Numbered from the stretch's first letter, positions 46,427-55,306 are shown. The stretch is DNA of 55,534 nucleotides from an uncultured Bacteroidota bacterium (GCA_913056185.1 CAJXLV010000024.1:1-55534); one strand, 5' to 3'. Numbers and translations are program-made. The notes: a model not told the origin generated them from the sequence alone.

Positions 46427-47530
46427 ATGCCTCACGCCTCCCCCACCCGCCCTCGAACGGCGGCCATGTTCGTTGACTTCGACAACCTGGCATCAATCCT
46501 CCACGCCCAAAGCGATCACGACCAGGCGGCGCCCGAATACGCCGCTGAAATTTTTGAGGAGGTAGAACGATACCTCAAAGAAGGCGACGATACTCCCACC
46601 ATCTACGGGCGTGCCTTCGGCGCTTTCGATGACGCATCGTCCCCTCACAGTGGGGACGCCCTCACCGCCCTGTACCGGCGCAGCCTCCAGCCTGTACACG
46701 TGCCCACCGACCTGCAGGACAACACGGCCGAGGTTCGGCTTACGATCGCCGTGACTCAGTTCCTTGCCACGCGGCCCGATGTGGAAACGATCGTCCTGGT
46801 CACGGGCAACCGCCCCTACTTGCCCCTCGTCCGTTGGATTCAGGAACAGGGCCGTCGCCCCCTGGTGGCCGCCGTGAACCCGCCGCAAACCGCCGACAGT
46901 CCCCCCCTCGCGGAGGATAGCAAGTACCTCGACGCACGCAACCTCTTGAGCAAGCCGTCGCGCGAGGACCTCTTGTCGAACGCCCCGGCCCGCGGCGCTG
47001 CCTACACCCAGGCCCAGAGCCCCTCCACCCCACCGCCGCAGAAATTTCGGGCGCTGGAGACGTCCGCGGCCCGTCGGGCCGTTGAGATTGCCGAGAAGCA
47101 CTTTGGCCAGTACGACGAGATCTACCTCACCCCGCTGCTGCGAAAGTTGTCGGACCTGATGGGGGCTGAGGAAGACCCCAAGTCGCTCGTGAGCGACCTG
47201 GAAGCCGCAGGGGCGGCGCGCCTGGAGAAACGCAACGGCTACCCATACAACTACACCGTCCTCATCGTCAACGACGCCCACCCCGACGTGCAATCGGTCC
47301 ACGAGGAACTGGATGCAGATGCGCCGGATGCGGAGGCGCCGGATGCGGAGGCGACAGGCGATGCCGCGTCTTCGTCGGAGGCCGCGGAGGCCCCGCCCGG
47401 GGAGTCGGACGAGTCGTCGCGCGCCCACGACGCCCACGAGATGGATGCCGCACTGGACGCCCCAGCGTCCGCCCCCTCCCCCAACGGCGACGCCTCCGAA
47501 GCCCCCTCCGAGACCGAACGCGACGCGTAG
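46427..47530 (+). CDS. NYN-domain (PIN-like nuclease fold) protein between hslV and hslU
   Basis: A 367-residue protein. The N-terminal NYN/limkain-type domain (about 12-165) shows MFVDFDNL (strand 1 with the conserved Asp pair), an acidic helix region, TAEVRLTIAVTQFL and ETIVLVTGNRPYLPLVRWI, in which the usual Ser-Asp of the family's SGDGDF is replaced by Gly-Asn-Arg. A middle Pro/Ala-rich linker leads to a helical, possibly winged-helix region (about 205-292, YDEIYLTPLLRKLSDLM, YNYTVLIVND), then a tail rich in Asp, Glu and Ala. NYN domains are putative RNases, and this one may be weakened by the altered metal site. It is on the same strand as hslV and hslU and ends 47 bp before hslU. Confidence 0.78.
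   Translation: MPHASPTRPRTAAMFVDFDNLASILHAQSDHDQAAPEYAAEIFEEVERYLKEGDDTPTIYGRAFGAFDDASSPHSGDALTALYRRSLQPVHVPTDLQDNTAEVRLTIAVTQFLATRPDVETIVLVTGNRPYLPLVRWIQEQGRRPLVAAVNPPQTADSPPLAEDSKYLDARNLLSKPSREDLLSNAPARGAAYTQAQSPSTPPPQKFRALETSAARRAVEIAEKHFGQYDEIYLTPLLRKLSDLMGAEEDPKSLVSDLEAAGAARLEKRNGYPYNYTVLIVNDAHPDVQSVHEELDADAPDAEAPDAEATGDAASSSEAAEAPPGESDESSRAHDAHEMDAALDAPASAPSPNGDASEAPSETERDA
47321..47350 (+). repeat. 15-bp in-frame duplication in the NYN gene
   Basis: Two exact copies of gcgccggatgcggag encode Ala-Pro-Asp-Ala-Glu twice in the acidic tail of the NYN-domain protein. Confidence 0.8.
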
Positions 47531-47577
47531 CCCCTGCCCTCTCCCTCCTGTCCTGCTCACTATAGCCCCTCTGTTCC

Positions 47578-49017
47578 ATGCCTGATGTCAGCCAGCACGT
47601 CGAAGACCTCACGCCCCGCCAAATTGTGGAAGAGTTGGACAAGTACATCATTGGCCAGACCAAGGCGAAGAAGAACGTCGCCATTGCCCTCCGCAACCGG
47701 TGGCGCCGCCAAAACGCTCCCGAAGAGATGCGGGACGAAATCATGCCGAACAACATCATCATGATCGGCCCCACCGGTGTCGGCAAGACCGAAATCGCCC
47801 GGCGGCTGGCCCGCCTCGCCCGTGCCCCCTTCATTAAGGTCGAGGCCTCCAAGTTTACCGAGGTGGGCTACGTGGGGCGCGACGTAGACAGCATGATCCG
47901 CGACCTCACGGACATTGCGGTCAACATGGTGGAGGCCGAGCACAAGGAGGAGGTCCAGGAGCGGGCCCGGGAGCGGGCCGAGGAGCGCATCCTCGACATC
48001 CTCATTCCGCCCGAGGAGGACGGACAATCGCGCGGCGGCGACGGTGCCCAGGACAATTCTGGATTTGTGGTTCGCTCTCCCGACGAGAGCAAGGGGGAGC
48101 CCGACTCCAGCACGCTGCGCCAGCGCACCCGCCAGAAGTTTCGCGACAAGCTGGAGCGCGGCGACCTGGACGACCGCGAGATCGAGATTGAGGTGCAGAC
48201 CGACTCGCAGTCCATGATGCAGATGTTCGGCCCCATGGGCATGGAGGAGATGGGCGTAAACCTGGAAGAGCTGTTTGGCAACCTCGGCGGCGGGCAGCGC
48301 AAGAAGCGCCGCGTGACTGTGGAGGAGGCGCGCGAACTGCTGACGCAGGAGGAGGCGGAAAAGCTGATCGACCAGGACCAAGTCAAAGACGATGCGCTGG
48401 ACCGTGTGCAGCAGGCCGGCATTGTGTTTGTCGACGAGATCGACAAGGTGGCCACCGGCACGCGTCGGCGCGACGAGGGCTCGGGGCAGGGCGTCTCTCG
48501 GCAGGGCGTGCAGCGCGACCTCTTGCCCATCGTCGAGGGGTCGACCGTAACCACCAAGCACGGCATGGTGGAGACCGACCACATCCTGTTCATTGCAAGC
48601 GGAGCTTTTCATGCCGCCAAGCCCAGCGATCTCATCCCGGAGCTGCAAGGGCGCTTCCCCATCCGAGTAGAGTTGAACAACCTGGACGAGGATGATTTCT
48701 ACGAGATCCTGACCAAGCCGAAAAATGCCCTGGTCAAGCAGTACCGGGCGCTGTTTGCGTCGGAGGACGTCGAGATTGAGTTTGAGCGGGACGGCGTGAG
48801 CGAGCTGGCGCGCATTGCCGCGGACGTGAACGCCGACGTGGAGAACATTGGGGCACGCCGGCTGCACACGGTGCTCACCACCCTTCTCGAAGACCTTCTC
48901 TTTGATGTGCCCGAGGAGATTTCGCCGGGCACCCACGTCACCATCGATGCCGAGATGGTGCGGGATCGCCTCAGCTCCATCGCCTCCAGCCGCGACCTGA
49001 GCCAGTACATCCTGTAG
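47578..49017 (+). CDS. hslU: ATP-dependent protease ATPase subunit HslU
   Basis: A 479-residue AAA+ unfoldase that feeds substrates to HslV. Walker A is GPTGVGKT (64-71), the GYVGRD pore loop is at about 98-103 ([12 protein letters not shown]), Walker B is [11 protein letters not shown] (about 282-292), and sensor and C-terminal regions are intact. The C-terminal SQYIL is the family-typical end that inserts into HslV pockets. An intermediate domain (about 110-260) is rich in acidic and charged residues, with a Gly-Gly-rich segment. It follows the NYN gene by 47 bp. Confidence 0.97.
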   Translation: MPDVSQHVEDLTPRQIVEELDKYIIGQTKAKKNVAIALRNRWRRQNAPEEMRDEIMPNNIIMIGPTGVGKTEIARRLARLARAPFIKVEASKFTEVGYVGRDVDSMIRDLTDIAVNMVEAEHKEEVQERARERAEERILDILIPPEEDGQSRGGDGAQDNSGFVVRSPDESKGEPDSSTLRQRTRQKFRDKLERGDLDDREIEIEVQTDSQSMMQMFGPMGMEEMGVNLEELFGNLGGGQRKKRRVTVEEARELLTQEEAEKLIDQDQVKDDALDRVQQAGIVFVDEIDKVATGTRRRDEGSGQGVSRQGVQRDLLPIVEGSTVTTKHGMVETDHILFIASGAFHAAKPSDLIPELQGRFPIRVELNNLDEDDFYEILTKPKNALVKQYRALFASEDVEIEFERDGVSELARIAADVNADVENIGARRLHTVLTTLLEDLLFDVPEEISPGTHVTIDAEMVRDRLSSIASSRDLSQYIL

Positions 49018-49065
49018 CCAAATGGCGGTTGGGCCTGCACGTTGCTCTCGCCTTTCACTGCCCCC

Positions 49066-49470
49066 ATGCTCATGTCGGCCACGGACGGCTCCCGTTCACG
49101 CACGGTCCTACACCCTGCCAGCGGCGCTCTCATTCTGGGGCTCGACTGGCTCCTGTTTGCGGACACGGTCGTGACCCTTGGCCTTGCCACCCTGCCGGCC
49201 ATCCTGGTGGGGTTTGTAGGAGCCGGCGTTGGGACGGGGCTGCTTCAGCGCCGCTACGGCGGGGACAGCTGGGGAGCTGCGGTGGGCAAGGGCCTGTTGG
49301 CCGGGGGCGTTGTCGGGGTGCCGCTTCCCGTCGTTGGGACGGTCGTGGGCGGCGGCATCATTGCCCTCAGCGGACTGGACGGCTGGCCCCCTTGGGGGCG
49401 CCGCACACTGCCCGACGCCCCCGAGCCCTCGTCCTCCACAGACGCGGAGCCTCAGTCCCGCGACGCTTGA
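49066..49470 (+). CDS. small Gly-rich membrane protein
   Basis: A 134-residue protein of unrecognised family. Hydrophobic segments lie at about 22-40 and 44-62 (LPAILVGFVGAGVGTGLL) and at about 77-105 (a glycine/valine-rich helix region, LLAGGVVGVPLPVVGTVVGG), so it is probably an inner-membrane protein with two or three helices. The C-terminal tail is polar. ATG at 49066 or 49072 are both possible. The last 19 bases overlap the end of the convergent hydrolase gene. It lies 48 bp after hslU and could be cotranscribed. Confidence 0.6.
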   Translation: MLMSATDGSRSRTVLHPASGALILGLDWLLFADTVVTLGLATLPAILVGFVGAGVGTGLLQRRYGGDSWGAAVGKGLLAGGVVGVPLPVVGTVVGGGIIALSGLDGWPPWGRRTLPDAPEPSSSTDAEPQSRDA

Positions 49471-50303
49471 GGAGCAGGCCTCTGCACCGTCTCGATCAGA
49501 TCCTTGTAGGCCGCCTGCACCCTGGGCTCGTCGTGAAGGCCGTTGTGGGCACCGCCCTCCACCAGCACCAGCGCCTTGTCCTCCGAGGCCGCCTGAGCAT
49601 GCAGGCGCCGCGCCATCTCGGGATCCGTCACCGGGTCGTCCGTCCCCCCCACCACCAGCAACGGCACCTCCAGCGCACGAACGCGCTCCAGGTTGTTGTC
49701 CTCTTTCAGGGCTGGGTCGATGTCCACCCCCAAAAACAGGCGGACGTACCACGGAAAGAGGTGACTGGACCAGTCCTCGACATTCGTGGCGGGATTTTCG
49801 AGGACCATCCCGGCGACGGTGCGCTCCGTCGCCACGTGTGTGGCCAGGAAGGTGCCCATGGAATGGCCCCACACCACCACCTCTTCGGGATCCACGGCGG
49901 GATCTGCCACCAGCGAGTCGTATACCGCCACCGCATCGGAACGGACCGCTTCTGTGCTGGGAGCCCCGTCGCTGCGCCCGTAGCCGCGGTAGTCCCACAG
50001 CAGGGCATTCACCGACGGGCGCGTGAGGGAGCGGACGTAGCCTGTGGACTGGACAAGGTAGAACCCGTTGCCGCCGAAGAACAGCACCGTGGTCTCCGCC
50101 TCCGGCTGGGTCAGGTGCCAGGCATTCACCGCCATGTTGTCGGTCACTGGAATGGAGCGCACGTCCAGGCGGACGCCCTCTACCGAAAAGGTTTGGGGGG
50201 TCACCGAGGCCTTGGGTTGAAAGACGGTGTCTTCGTCGATGGTAATCCCCGAGCAGGCGGAGAGGGTAAGGGATGCGACGAGCAGAAGAAAAACGGAGCG
50301 CAT
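49452..50303 (-). CDS. lipoprotein alpha/beta hydrolase
   Basis: A 283-residue alpha/beta-fold hydrolase with a lipoprotein signal (LTLSAC, lipidated Cys17), so it is membrane-anchored in the envelope. The nucleophile is Ser148 (GHSMG), the acid probably Asp222 or Asp223 (GGTDDPVT) and the base His253 (GGAHNGLH). LLWDYRGYGRSDG is the usual loop before the nucleophile strand. The overall pattern resembles the BEM46/serine aminopeptidase-like group of hydrolases, but the substrate is unknown. The start at 50303 is chosen because it gives the lipobox at the normal distance. It overlaps the convergent membrane-protein gene by 19 bp and is divergent from the permease gene. Confidence 0.85.
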   Translation of the reverse strand: MRSVFLLLVASLTLSACSGITIDEDTVFQPKASVTPQTFSVEGVRLDVRSIPVTDNMAVNAWHLTQPEAETTVLFFGGNGFYLVQSTGYVRSLTRPSVNALLWDYRGYGRSDGAPSTEAVRSDAVAVYDSLVADPAVDPEEVVVWGHSMGTFLATHVATERTVAGMVLENPATNVEDWSSHLFPWYVRLFLGVDIDPALKEDNNLERVRALEVPLLVVGGTDDPVTDPEMARRLHAQAASEDKALVLVEGGAHNGLHDEPRVQAAYKDLIETVQRPAPQASRD

Positions 50304-50700
50304 AGGCAGCAGGGTTGTAGGCAGGGCATCAAAAACATCCGACGGGTGGCGGAAGGGAGAGGTTGGGCGCGACTCGAAACACGCCCGTAACGCTTGCTGC
50401 TTCGGAGAAATGGAGGCCTGCCTGGTGTCTTGGCCAGACGGCGCTGCGGATGTGCCCCACAAAGATCTGGCCGTCCTCCTCGTGTGGTTCGGGGTAGCCT
50501 GCGCTTGTACCGAGTGGCCCGGCGAGGGCCTCCCCCCTGGACAATCCGGGGGCCAGTGCCGAGAAACAGCGCACTCCCAGAAGCTGGGAGGAACCTTTTC
50601 GGGAGCAGGTGAGAAGATGGAGATCGAAGCGCTGGCACATCCTGCCCGAGGCCTCTCCCTCATTCTCAACTCTCCATTGTCGACTCCCCCTTCCAGACCG
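50304..50700. other. divergent intergenic region
   Basis: This 397-bp stretch lies between the lipoprotein hydrolase and the AI-2E-family permease. The permease frame is open across it, but the sequence is GC-rich and codes for nothing recognisable, and the ATG at 50701 begins the first membrane helix. I see no clear operator, riboswitch or repeat. Confidence 0.3.
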
Positions 50701-51735
50701 ATGAATTCGACGCGGGTTGTGCAGGCGCTCGGTACGATCGTGGGACTACTGATCCTTGGGTACCTGGCGACACAATGGTCTCACGTTTTGTTTACAGTAT
50801 TTGCCGGTGTTTTGCTGGCCGTCTTCTTGGCCGGAGGCTCGCGGGTGATCGAGGCGCAGACAGCGCTGCCCCGCCCGTGGGCCCTCCTGATCATGCTGTT
50901 GAGCCTTCTTGGCGTCGGGGTCGGCCTGTGGGCCGTGGCCGGCCCCGACATTTCCGAGCAAGCGAGCGGACTGGCCGCCCTGCTTCCGGATGCAGCCGAC
51001 CGCCTCGAAGCCCGGGTGCGCGCCAGTGCCGAGCGGTACGCCTGGCTGCGCCCCTTCGTGGACCCGAGCCAGTTGTTGCCCCCTGTCTCCAGCGTCCTCG
51101 GACGCGTGACGAACGTCTTCCGGGGGACGCTGACAATTGTGGCCGATGTGTTCATCGTTCTCTTCATCGGAATTTACGGAGCGGCGGCACCGACATCCTA
51201 CCTCAACAGCATGGTGCGACTGGTGCCGCCCGACAGGCGTTCCCGAGCACGAGAGGTGCTCTACGCCCTCGGCCGTGCCCTGCGCTGGTGGTTGGTGGGG
51301 CGTCTGTTGATGATGGTCATTGTGGGCGTCCTCACAGGGCTGGGGCTGTACGTCCTGGGCATCCCGTCGCCCGTGGCACTGGGACTGGTGGCGGGGCTCT
51401 TTTCGTTTGTGCCCTACCTTGGCCCTGTGCTTTCCGTGGTGCCAGCCCTGCTGGTCGCCTCCGTGGTGGGAGGTACGGAGATGATCTACGTGCTGGGGGT
51501 GTACGGCGCTGTGCAGTTGCTGGAGAGCTACCTCATTGCCCCCCTCGTGCAACAACAGGCTGTTCACATCCCCCCCGCGGCCGTGATTACCGCCCAGTTT
51601 GTCGGGGGGATTTCCGCCGGTGCCGTGGGCGTGCTCCTCGCCACGCCGCTGACGATTGTCGCCATCGTGCTGGTGCAGATGCTGTACGTGGAGGATGTGC
51701 TGGGCGACCAGGTGCCGCTGTTGGGGGAGCATTAG
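50701..51735 (+). CDS. AI-2E family (PerM-like) membrane permease
   Basis: A 344-residue inner-membrane protein with about eight helices. The arrangement is two N-terminal helices, a third near 60-80, a soluble loop (about 83-130), and then a cluster of helices from about 140 to 330. Family features include the conserved stretch around GLVAGLFSFVPYLGPVLSVVPAL (in segments) and the C-terminal PLVQQQAVHIPPAAVITAQF region. Members are variously linked to export of autoinducer-2, indole or Na+(Li+)/H+ exchange. In a halophile an ion-exchange role is plausible, but the sequence does not decide. Confidence 0.85.
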   Translation: MNSTRVVQALGTIVGLLILGYLATQWSHVLFTVFAGVLLAVFLAGGSRVIEAQTALPRPWALLIMLLSLLGVGVGLWAVAGPDISEQASGLAALLPDAADRLEARVRASAERYAWLRPFVDPSQLLPPVSSVLGRVTNVFRGTLTIVADVFIVLFIGIYGAAAPTSYLNSMVRLVPPDRRSRAREVLYALGRALRWWLVGRLLMMVIVGVLTGLGLYVLGIPSPVALGLVAGLFSFVPYLGPVLSVVPALLVASVVGGTEMIYVLGVYGAVQLLESYLIAPLVQQQAVHIPPAAVITAQFVGGISAGAVGVLLATPLTIVAIVLVQMLYVEDVLGDQVPLLGEH

Positions 51736-52076
51736 AGCATGTCGGATGGGCGACGAAGCAGTACGTGCCCCAACCACCACCGGGACTCCTTCCGGCTTTT
51801 GCGGGGTGTGGATGCCTCCCATGTGCCGGGAGAGCCTCACAGGCCGAAGCAGTGCGAGAAAGGGCCCTGCAGACGGGAACAGCATTTGGGCTTCAACACA
51901 GACCGGCCTTGCCGCCGTGTCCCCACTGGGGCAGTGCCGCAAACCATTGCCGGACCTGAACAGTACACGGCATTCCGGGCTGCAAAAACGGACAGTCGTT
52001 GGGAATTCGGCATCTTCCCGCACAGCGGTCCACGCGTCCCCACCCCCGTGGGGGTCTTCGAAGCATTTCGTATTGC
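51736..52076. other. intergenic region before the flippase-like gene
   Basis: A 341-bp stretch of moderately lower GC than the flanking genes. No gene or RNA is recognised. The downstream frame extends into it, but the ATG at 52077 gives a normal N-terminus. Confidence 0.3.
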
Positions 52077-53162
52077 ATGGCCTCCCCCATCGACTCCTCC
52101 TCGCCTCCTTCACGCCCCAATGAGCCCTCTCCCACTGCCCCACGGCTCACGTCCGGCGGCTCGGTGCGCACCATCGTTGTCTCCGTGCTGCTAAGCGCGG
52201 TTGTGCTCGGGGGCATTGGGCTGCTCACGTTCGACGCGACCACCTTTGGCCGCTTGCTGCAGCACCTGCGGCCGGGGCTGCTCGCTGCCGCGGTGGCGGT
52301 GGCGTTTGTGCGGCTGGGCGTGGGCGGGTGGCGGCTGAGCCAGGTCTCGCAGGGACGCCTGGGGGTGTGGAGCGGCACACGCGGACAACTGGCCTGGGAC
52401 TTCTTCTCCAGCGTTACGCCCTCGGTGGTGGGCGGCGGGCCGGTGGCCGCGTTTTACGTCGCCCGCGATGAAGACCTTGCCGTGGGCGAATCGGCGGCGT
52501 TCATGTTTTTTTGTGTCTTGCTGGATCAGCTGTGGTTCGTGGTGGCCATTCCCCTGCTTGTGCTGGCCACCGCTACGGTCGATCTGCTCCCCCAAGGAGC
52601 GGGCACGGTGGGCGTCTGGAGCCTGTGGGCCTACTTCGGAGGGCTGCTCGCCTGGTCTGGGATCTACGCCTATGCGACCCTGGTACGGCCACGCCTGCTC
52701 GTGGAATTGGTCGACTGGTGCGTCCAGTGGCCCTTCCTTCGCCGCTTCCGAAAGACGGTGATGCCGGAAATGCGCTCGTACTTCCGACGAGCTCGGCACC
52801 TGGGTTCACAATCGGTGTCGTTTTACGCCGCCGGGTTTTTGCTCACGGCCCTCACCTGGATTGCACGCTACGCCCTGGTGGTCCTCATTGTGCGCAGCGT
52901 CCACGTGGCGGACGGGCTGTTGCTCTTTGCCCGCTCGGCGGCCATGATGCTGGTGGGCCTGCTGATGCCGACCCCCGGCGGCTCTGGCGGGCTCGAAGGG
53001 CTGTACGCACTCTTCATCGGCCCCCTCCTGCCGAACGCGCTCATTGCCCCCACACTGCTGACCTGGCGGCTGCTGGGCTACTACCTGTTCATCGCGCTCG
53101 GGGCCTATCTGTTTTTGCATCAGTTGCAGGAGCGCTCCCAGCCCCCACTGAACGCCGAGTGA
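52077..53162 (+). CDS. flippase-like integral membrane protein (lysylphosphatidylglycerol synthase TM family)
   Basis: A 361-residue membrane protein with 7-8 helices after a polar Ser/Pro-rich N-terminus (1-35). The pattern matches the lysylphosphatidylglycerol synthase transmembrane (UPF0104) family: GLLAAAVAVAFVRLGVGGWRL in the second helix region (described in segments), SVTPSVVGGGPVAAFYVAR (about 120-138), and LMPTPGGSGGLEGLYALF near the C-terminus (about 301-318). The synthase catalytic domain is absent, as in the many stand-alone members thought to move lipids across the membrane. The tRNA-Thr gene lies 43 bp beyond the stop, on the opposite strand. Confidence 0.82.
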   Translation: MASPIDSSSPPSRPNEPSPTAPRLTSGGSVRTIVVSVLLSAVVLGGIGLLTFDATTFGRLLQHLRPGLLAAAVAVAFVRLGVGGWRLSQVSQGRLGVWSGTRGQLAWDFFSSVTPSVVGGGPVAAFYVARDEDLAVGESAAFMFFCVLLDQLWFVVAIPLLVLATATVDLLPQGAGTVGVWSLWAYFGGLLAWSGIYAYATLVRPRLLVELVDWCVQWPFLRRFRKTVMPEMRSYFRRARHLGSQSVSFYAAGFLLTALTWIARYALVVLIVRSVHVADGLLLFARSAAMMLVGLLMPTPGGSGGLEGLYALFIGPLLPNALIAPTLLTWRLLGYYLFIALGAYLFLHQLQERSQPPLNAE

Positions 53163-53205
53163 CGGGCAGGCCTGTGCTCTCGCCTGTTGCTCATGCATGA
53201 TGTAG

Positions 53206-53278
53206 AGCTGACGAGCGGACTCGAACCGCCAACCTGCGCATTACAAGTGCGCTGCTCTACCCGTTGAGCTACGTCAGC
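53206..53278 (-). tRNA. tRNA-Thr (anticodon UGU)
   Basis: Folded by eye on the minus strand: acceptor GCTGACG/CGTCAGC, D stem GCTC/GAGC, anticodon stem GCGCA/TGCGC with loop CTTGTAA, T arm GGCGG/CCGCT with loop TTCGAGT, discriminator T, 73 bases. The 3' CCA is not encoded. All stems are intact, so the gene is probably functional. Its 5' end faces the recombinase gene 150 bp away. Confidence 0.97.
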
Positions 53279-53364
53279 GTATCGACGCAAAAAAGCACCT
53301 CATCGACGCTCAGGGCCGATTTCAACAACAGAGTTACCTTCAATTGGGAAGAAGGCTTTTCTCC

Positions 53365-53386
53365 GTTGAGCAGTTGTTGAGCAGTT
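53365..53386. repeat. 11-bp tandem duplication before the recombinase gene
   Basis: Two exact copies of gttgagcagtt lie between tRNA-Thr and the recombinase start, followed by a T-run. A nearby inverted repeat GCACG (53396-53400) with CGTGC (53409-53413) precedes the recombinase ATG. They could be recombinase arm sites or operators; this is only suggested by position. Confidence 0.6.
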
Positions 53387-53430
53387 TTTTCTTCTGCACG
53401 GGCTAGAACGTGCCATAGACCCTATACGCT

Positions 53431-54534
53431 ATGGCTAGCCTGATCAAACAGAGCGGACACTATTACCTCCAATTCTATGACTCGAACCGTCGCCCCAAGC
53501 GGAAAAAGGTAGCACTTGGAGTGACAACCAAGCACGACGCTGAAAAAGTAGAACGCCGGTTGACCACGGCGTATGCAAACGGAAAGTTCGATCCGTGGAC
53601 GGACAACCCAAGAACATTCCAACCAGAGAACCGCGAACACCTCTCACTCTCAACAGCCCTTGACCGTTTTCTTGAGGACAAAGCCGAGGAGGGACTCGCA
53701 GACAAGACGTTGGATACCTATCAGGGTCGCGTGGGGCGACTTATTGAGACGATTGGCGACAAACAGCTTGAGACTCTTACTCCCTCCTTGCTCAACGATT
53801 GGATCCGTGCAGAGGACGTTACGGATACAACGCGACACACGCGATACCGCTACATCAGTGCATTCCTAAACCACTGCGTGAAGCAAGAGTGGTTGGGAGA
53901 GAATCCGTTGGAGAACACCAACGCGCCTTCGAAGGAAGAGAACCTCCCGAAAACGATGTATGCGGAGGATCTTGAGCGGGTCTGCCGTGCCGTACGCGAA
54001 GACTACGAAGACAAACGGGATCGAGGGCTCTGTGACCTACACGAGGTAATTTGGAGAGGATGGGCATTCCGCTTTGCGTTCTACACAGGACTCCGAGGCG
54101 GGGAGCTTGCTCGGTTGCGCTTCAAACACATTGATGGAGATCGGGGGCTCCTCTATGTGATGAAGCAGAAAAACAATAAGCAACAAACAGTCCCTCTCAC
54201 TTCGAAAGCCAAAGAGGTGTTAGGGGAAGTCCCTGACGGACCTCCGCAGATGCATGTCTTCGGGGGACCCAACTCACGGATGGGCTCTCGCAACTACACC
54301 GCATGGCGTAACAACCTCTCACGTGCCTTCAGAAAGTATCGCAAGACAGCAGGAATCGAGCGTCCAATTTCCCTCCACTCTCTGCGTCATGGTTTCTGTA
54401 CGGCCCTTGCAGAAGCAGGGAAGTCAGCCGCTACCATCAAAGAGTGCGCTCGTCACGCCTCTATCACTACATCCATGATCTACGTGAAGATGTCCAACGA
54501 GCATCTCAAGAAAGAAATGGAGGACGTGTTCTAA
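53431..54534 (+). CDS. tyrosine recombinase / phage-type integrase
   Basis: A 367-residue site-specific recombinase. An N-terminal arm-binding-like domain (about 1-50, GHYYLQFYDSNRRPKRKK) is followed by a SAM-like core-binding domain (about 65-165) and the catalytic domain (about 185-360). Catalytic residues are visible: Arg in GLRGGELARLR, a lysine turn MKQKNNKQQ, HSLRHGF (His and Arg), the later His in ARHASITTSM, and nucleophile Tyr in MIYVKM. It therefore looks intact. GC content is clearly below that of the core genes and codon use includes A/T-ending codons, which points to recent acquisition. It lies next to tRNA-Thr, but on the 5' side of that gene. Confidence 0.93.
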   Translation: MASLIKQSGHYYLQFYDSNRRPKRKKVALGVTTKHDAEKVERRLTTAYANGKFDPWTDNPRTFQPENREHLSLSTALDRFLEDKAEEGLADKTLDTYQGRVGRLIETIGDKQLETLTPSLLNDWIRAEDVTDTTRHTRYRYISAFLNHCVKQEWLGENPLENTNAPSKEENLPKTMYAEDLERVCRAVREDYEDKRDRGLCDLHEVIWRGWAFRFAFYTGLRGGELARLRFKHIDGDRGLLYVMKQKNNKQQTVPLTSKAKEVLGEVPDGPPQMHVFGGPNSRMGSRNYTAWRNNLSRAFRKYRKTAGIERPISLHSLRHGFCTALAEAGKSAATIKECARHASITTSMIYVKMSNEHLKKEMEDVF

Positions 54535-54556
54535 AGGGGGTAGGGGTATGCCCCCT
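54535..54556 (+). terminator. hairpin after the recombinase gene
   Basis: AGGGGG (54535-54540) pairs with CCCCCT (54551-54556) around a ten-base loop, starting right at the recombinase stop codon. There is no T-run. Confidence 0.4.
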
Positions 54557-54718
54557 CTACAAGAAAAACCTGCGGCGTTCCTTACGCCCCTAGCCCAACG
54601 AGGGTGCAGTGCCCCCACCATCAAGAAAGCTGCACGGCACAGCGACATTCAGACCTCCCAACGCTATGTGCACCTCACGCTGTCGGATGTGGAGTCGGAA
54701 GTGAATCGGGTACTGTGA
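54548..54718 (+). pseudogene. C-terminal remnant of a second tyrosine recombinase
   Basis: The frame opened by ATG at 54548 ends at TGA 54716-54718. Its last ~35 residues read PTIKKAARHSDIQTSQRYVH and on through LTLSDVESEV, the conserved end of XerC/D-like and phage integrases, with the late His and the nucleophile Tyr present. Everything upstream (Arg box, core-binding domain) is missing. At the DNA level it is not the same as the intact recombinase next to it, so it comes from a different element. A degenerate second copy lies at 55307-55386. Confidence 0.8.
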
Positions 54719-54877
54719 GGGAGGCCACGTGGGGAAGCTTACCCGCACCACAAGAAAAACAAAGACTTTTGATTGACCTGAGCGCCAACAACTGTACGTT
54801 CATCCTTTGAAAAAAATCGTCGAGGTATCAGAAAGATAAAGCAATGATGCAAGGCTCACCTCCAATCTTTTCTTCCA

Positions 54878-55249
54878 TCACAGAAGCGTACATACTTCTA
54901 CTTCATCTCTACCGAAGCCAGACTCTTCTTCCTCCCCATCAACAATTATCTCAACTTGGACTTGTCCTTGCACAGCCCCAAACCCAGGAGATTCACTTCC
55001 CTTTAGACAAACTTCTTTTACCTCTTCTGTGTCGATAGATATACTCTTCTCAAAAACTCCATCTTCGCCACTACTGCCCTTTGTTTCACCATTTTTTTTA
55101 GTATAAAATACTAATAATGGGTTTTCGGAATCTACAAGTCTAGCCTTGTATTTTACTTTTCTATTATTATTATCACCGGATAATCCACACCCCGACACAA
55201 AAACCATAAAAGATATGGCTACAATGAACTTAAACTTTATAGTGTACAT
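54878..55249 (-). CDS. AT-rich small lipoprotein
   Basis: A 123-residue protein of unknown family. The N-terminus (KFKFIVAISFMVFVSGC) is a lipoprotein signal with lipidated Cys21, followed by GLSGDNNN and a soluble domain with beta-strand character (about 35-118, LVDSENPLLVFYTKK, VQVEIIVDGEEEESG). Two further cysteines (VCLKG and VCTLL) could pair. The base composition is very AT-rich compared with the chromosome, and no strong ribosome-binding site precedes the ATG; instead the upstream stretch is nearly pure A/T. This strongly suggests transfer from a low-GC relative. It sits between two recombinase-tail remnants. Confidence 0.75.
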   Translation of the reverse strand: MYTIKFKFIVAISFMVFVSGCGLSGDNNNRKVKYKARLVDSENPLLVFYTKKNGETKGSSGEDGVFEKSISIDTEEVKEVCLKGSESPGFGAVQGQVQVEIIVDGEEEESGFGRDEVEVCTLL

Positions 55250-55306
55250 ATTTTAATAACTATTTTTTTATTTAACTATATCTAGACTACCTATATGTAT
55301 CTACAG
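55250..55306. promoter_or_regulatory. AT-rich promoter region of the lipoprotein gene
   Basis: Immediately upstream of the lipoprotein ATG on the minus strand lie runs such as aaaaaaatagttattaaaat and several TA-rich hexamers. This AT-rich leader without a Shine-Dalgarno is like that of low-GC Bacteroidota genes. I cannot fix exact -33/-7 elements. Confidence 0.35.
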
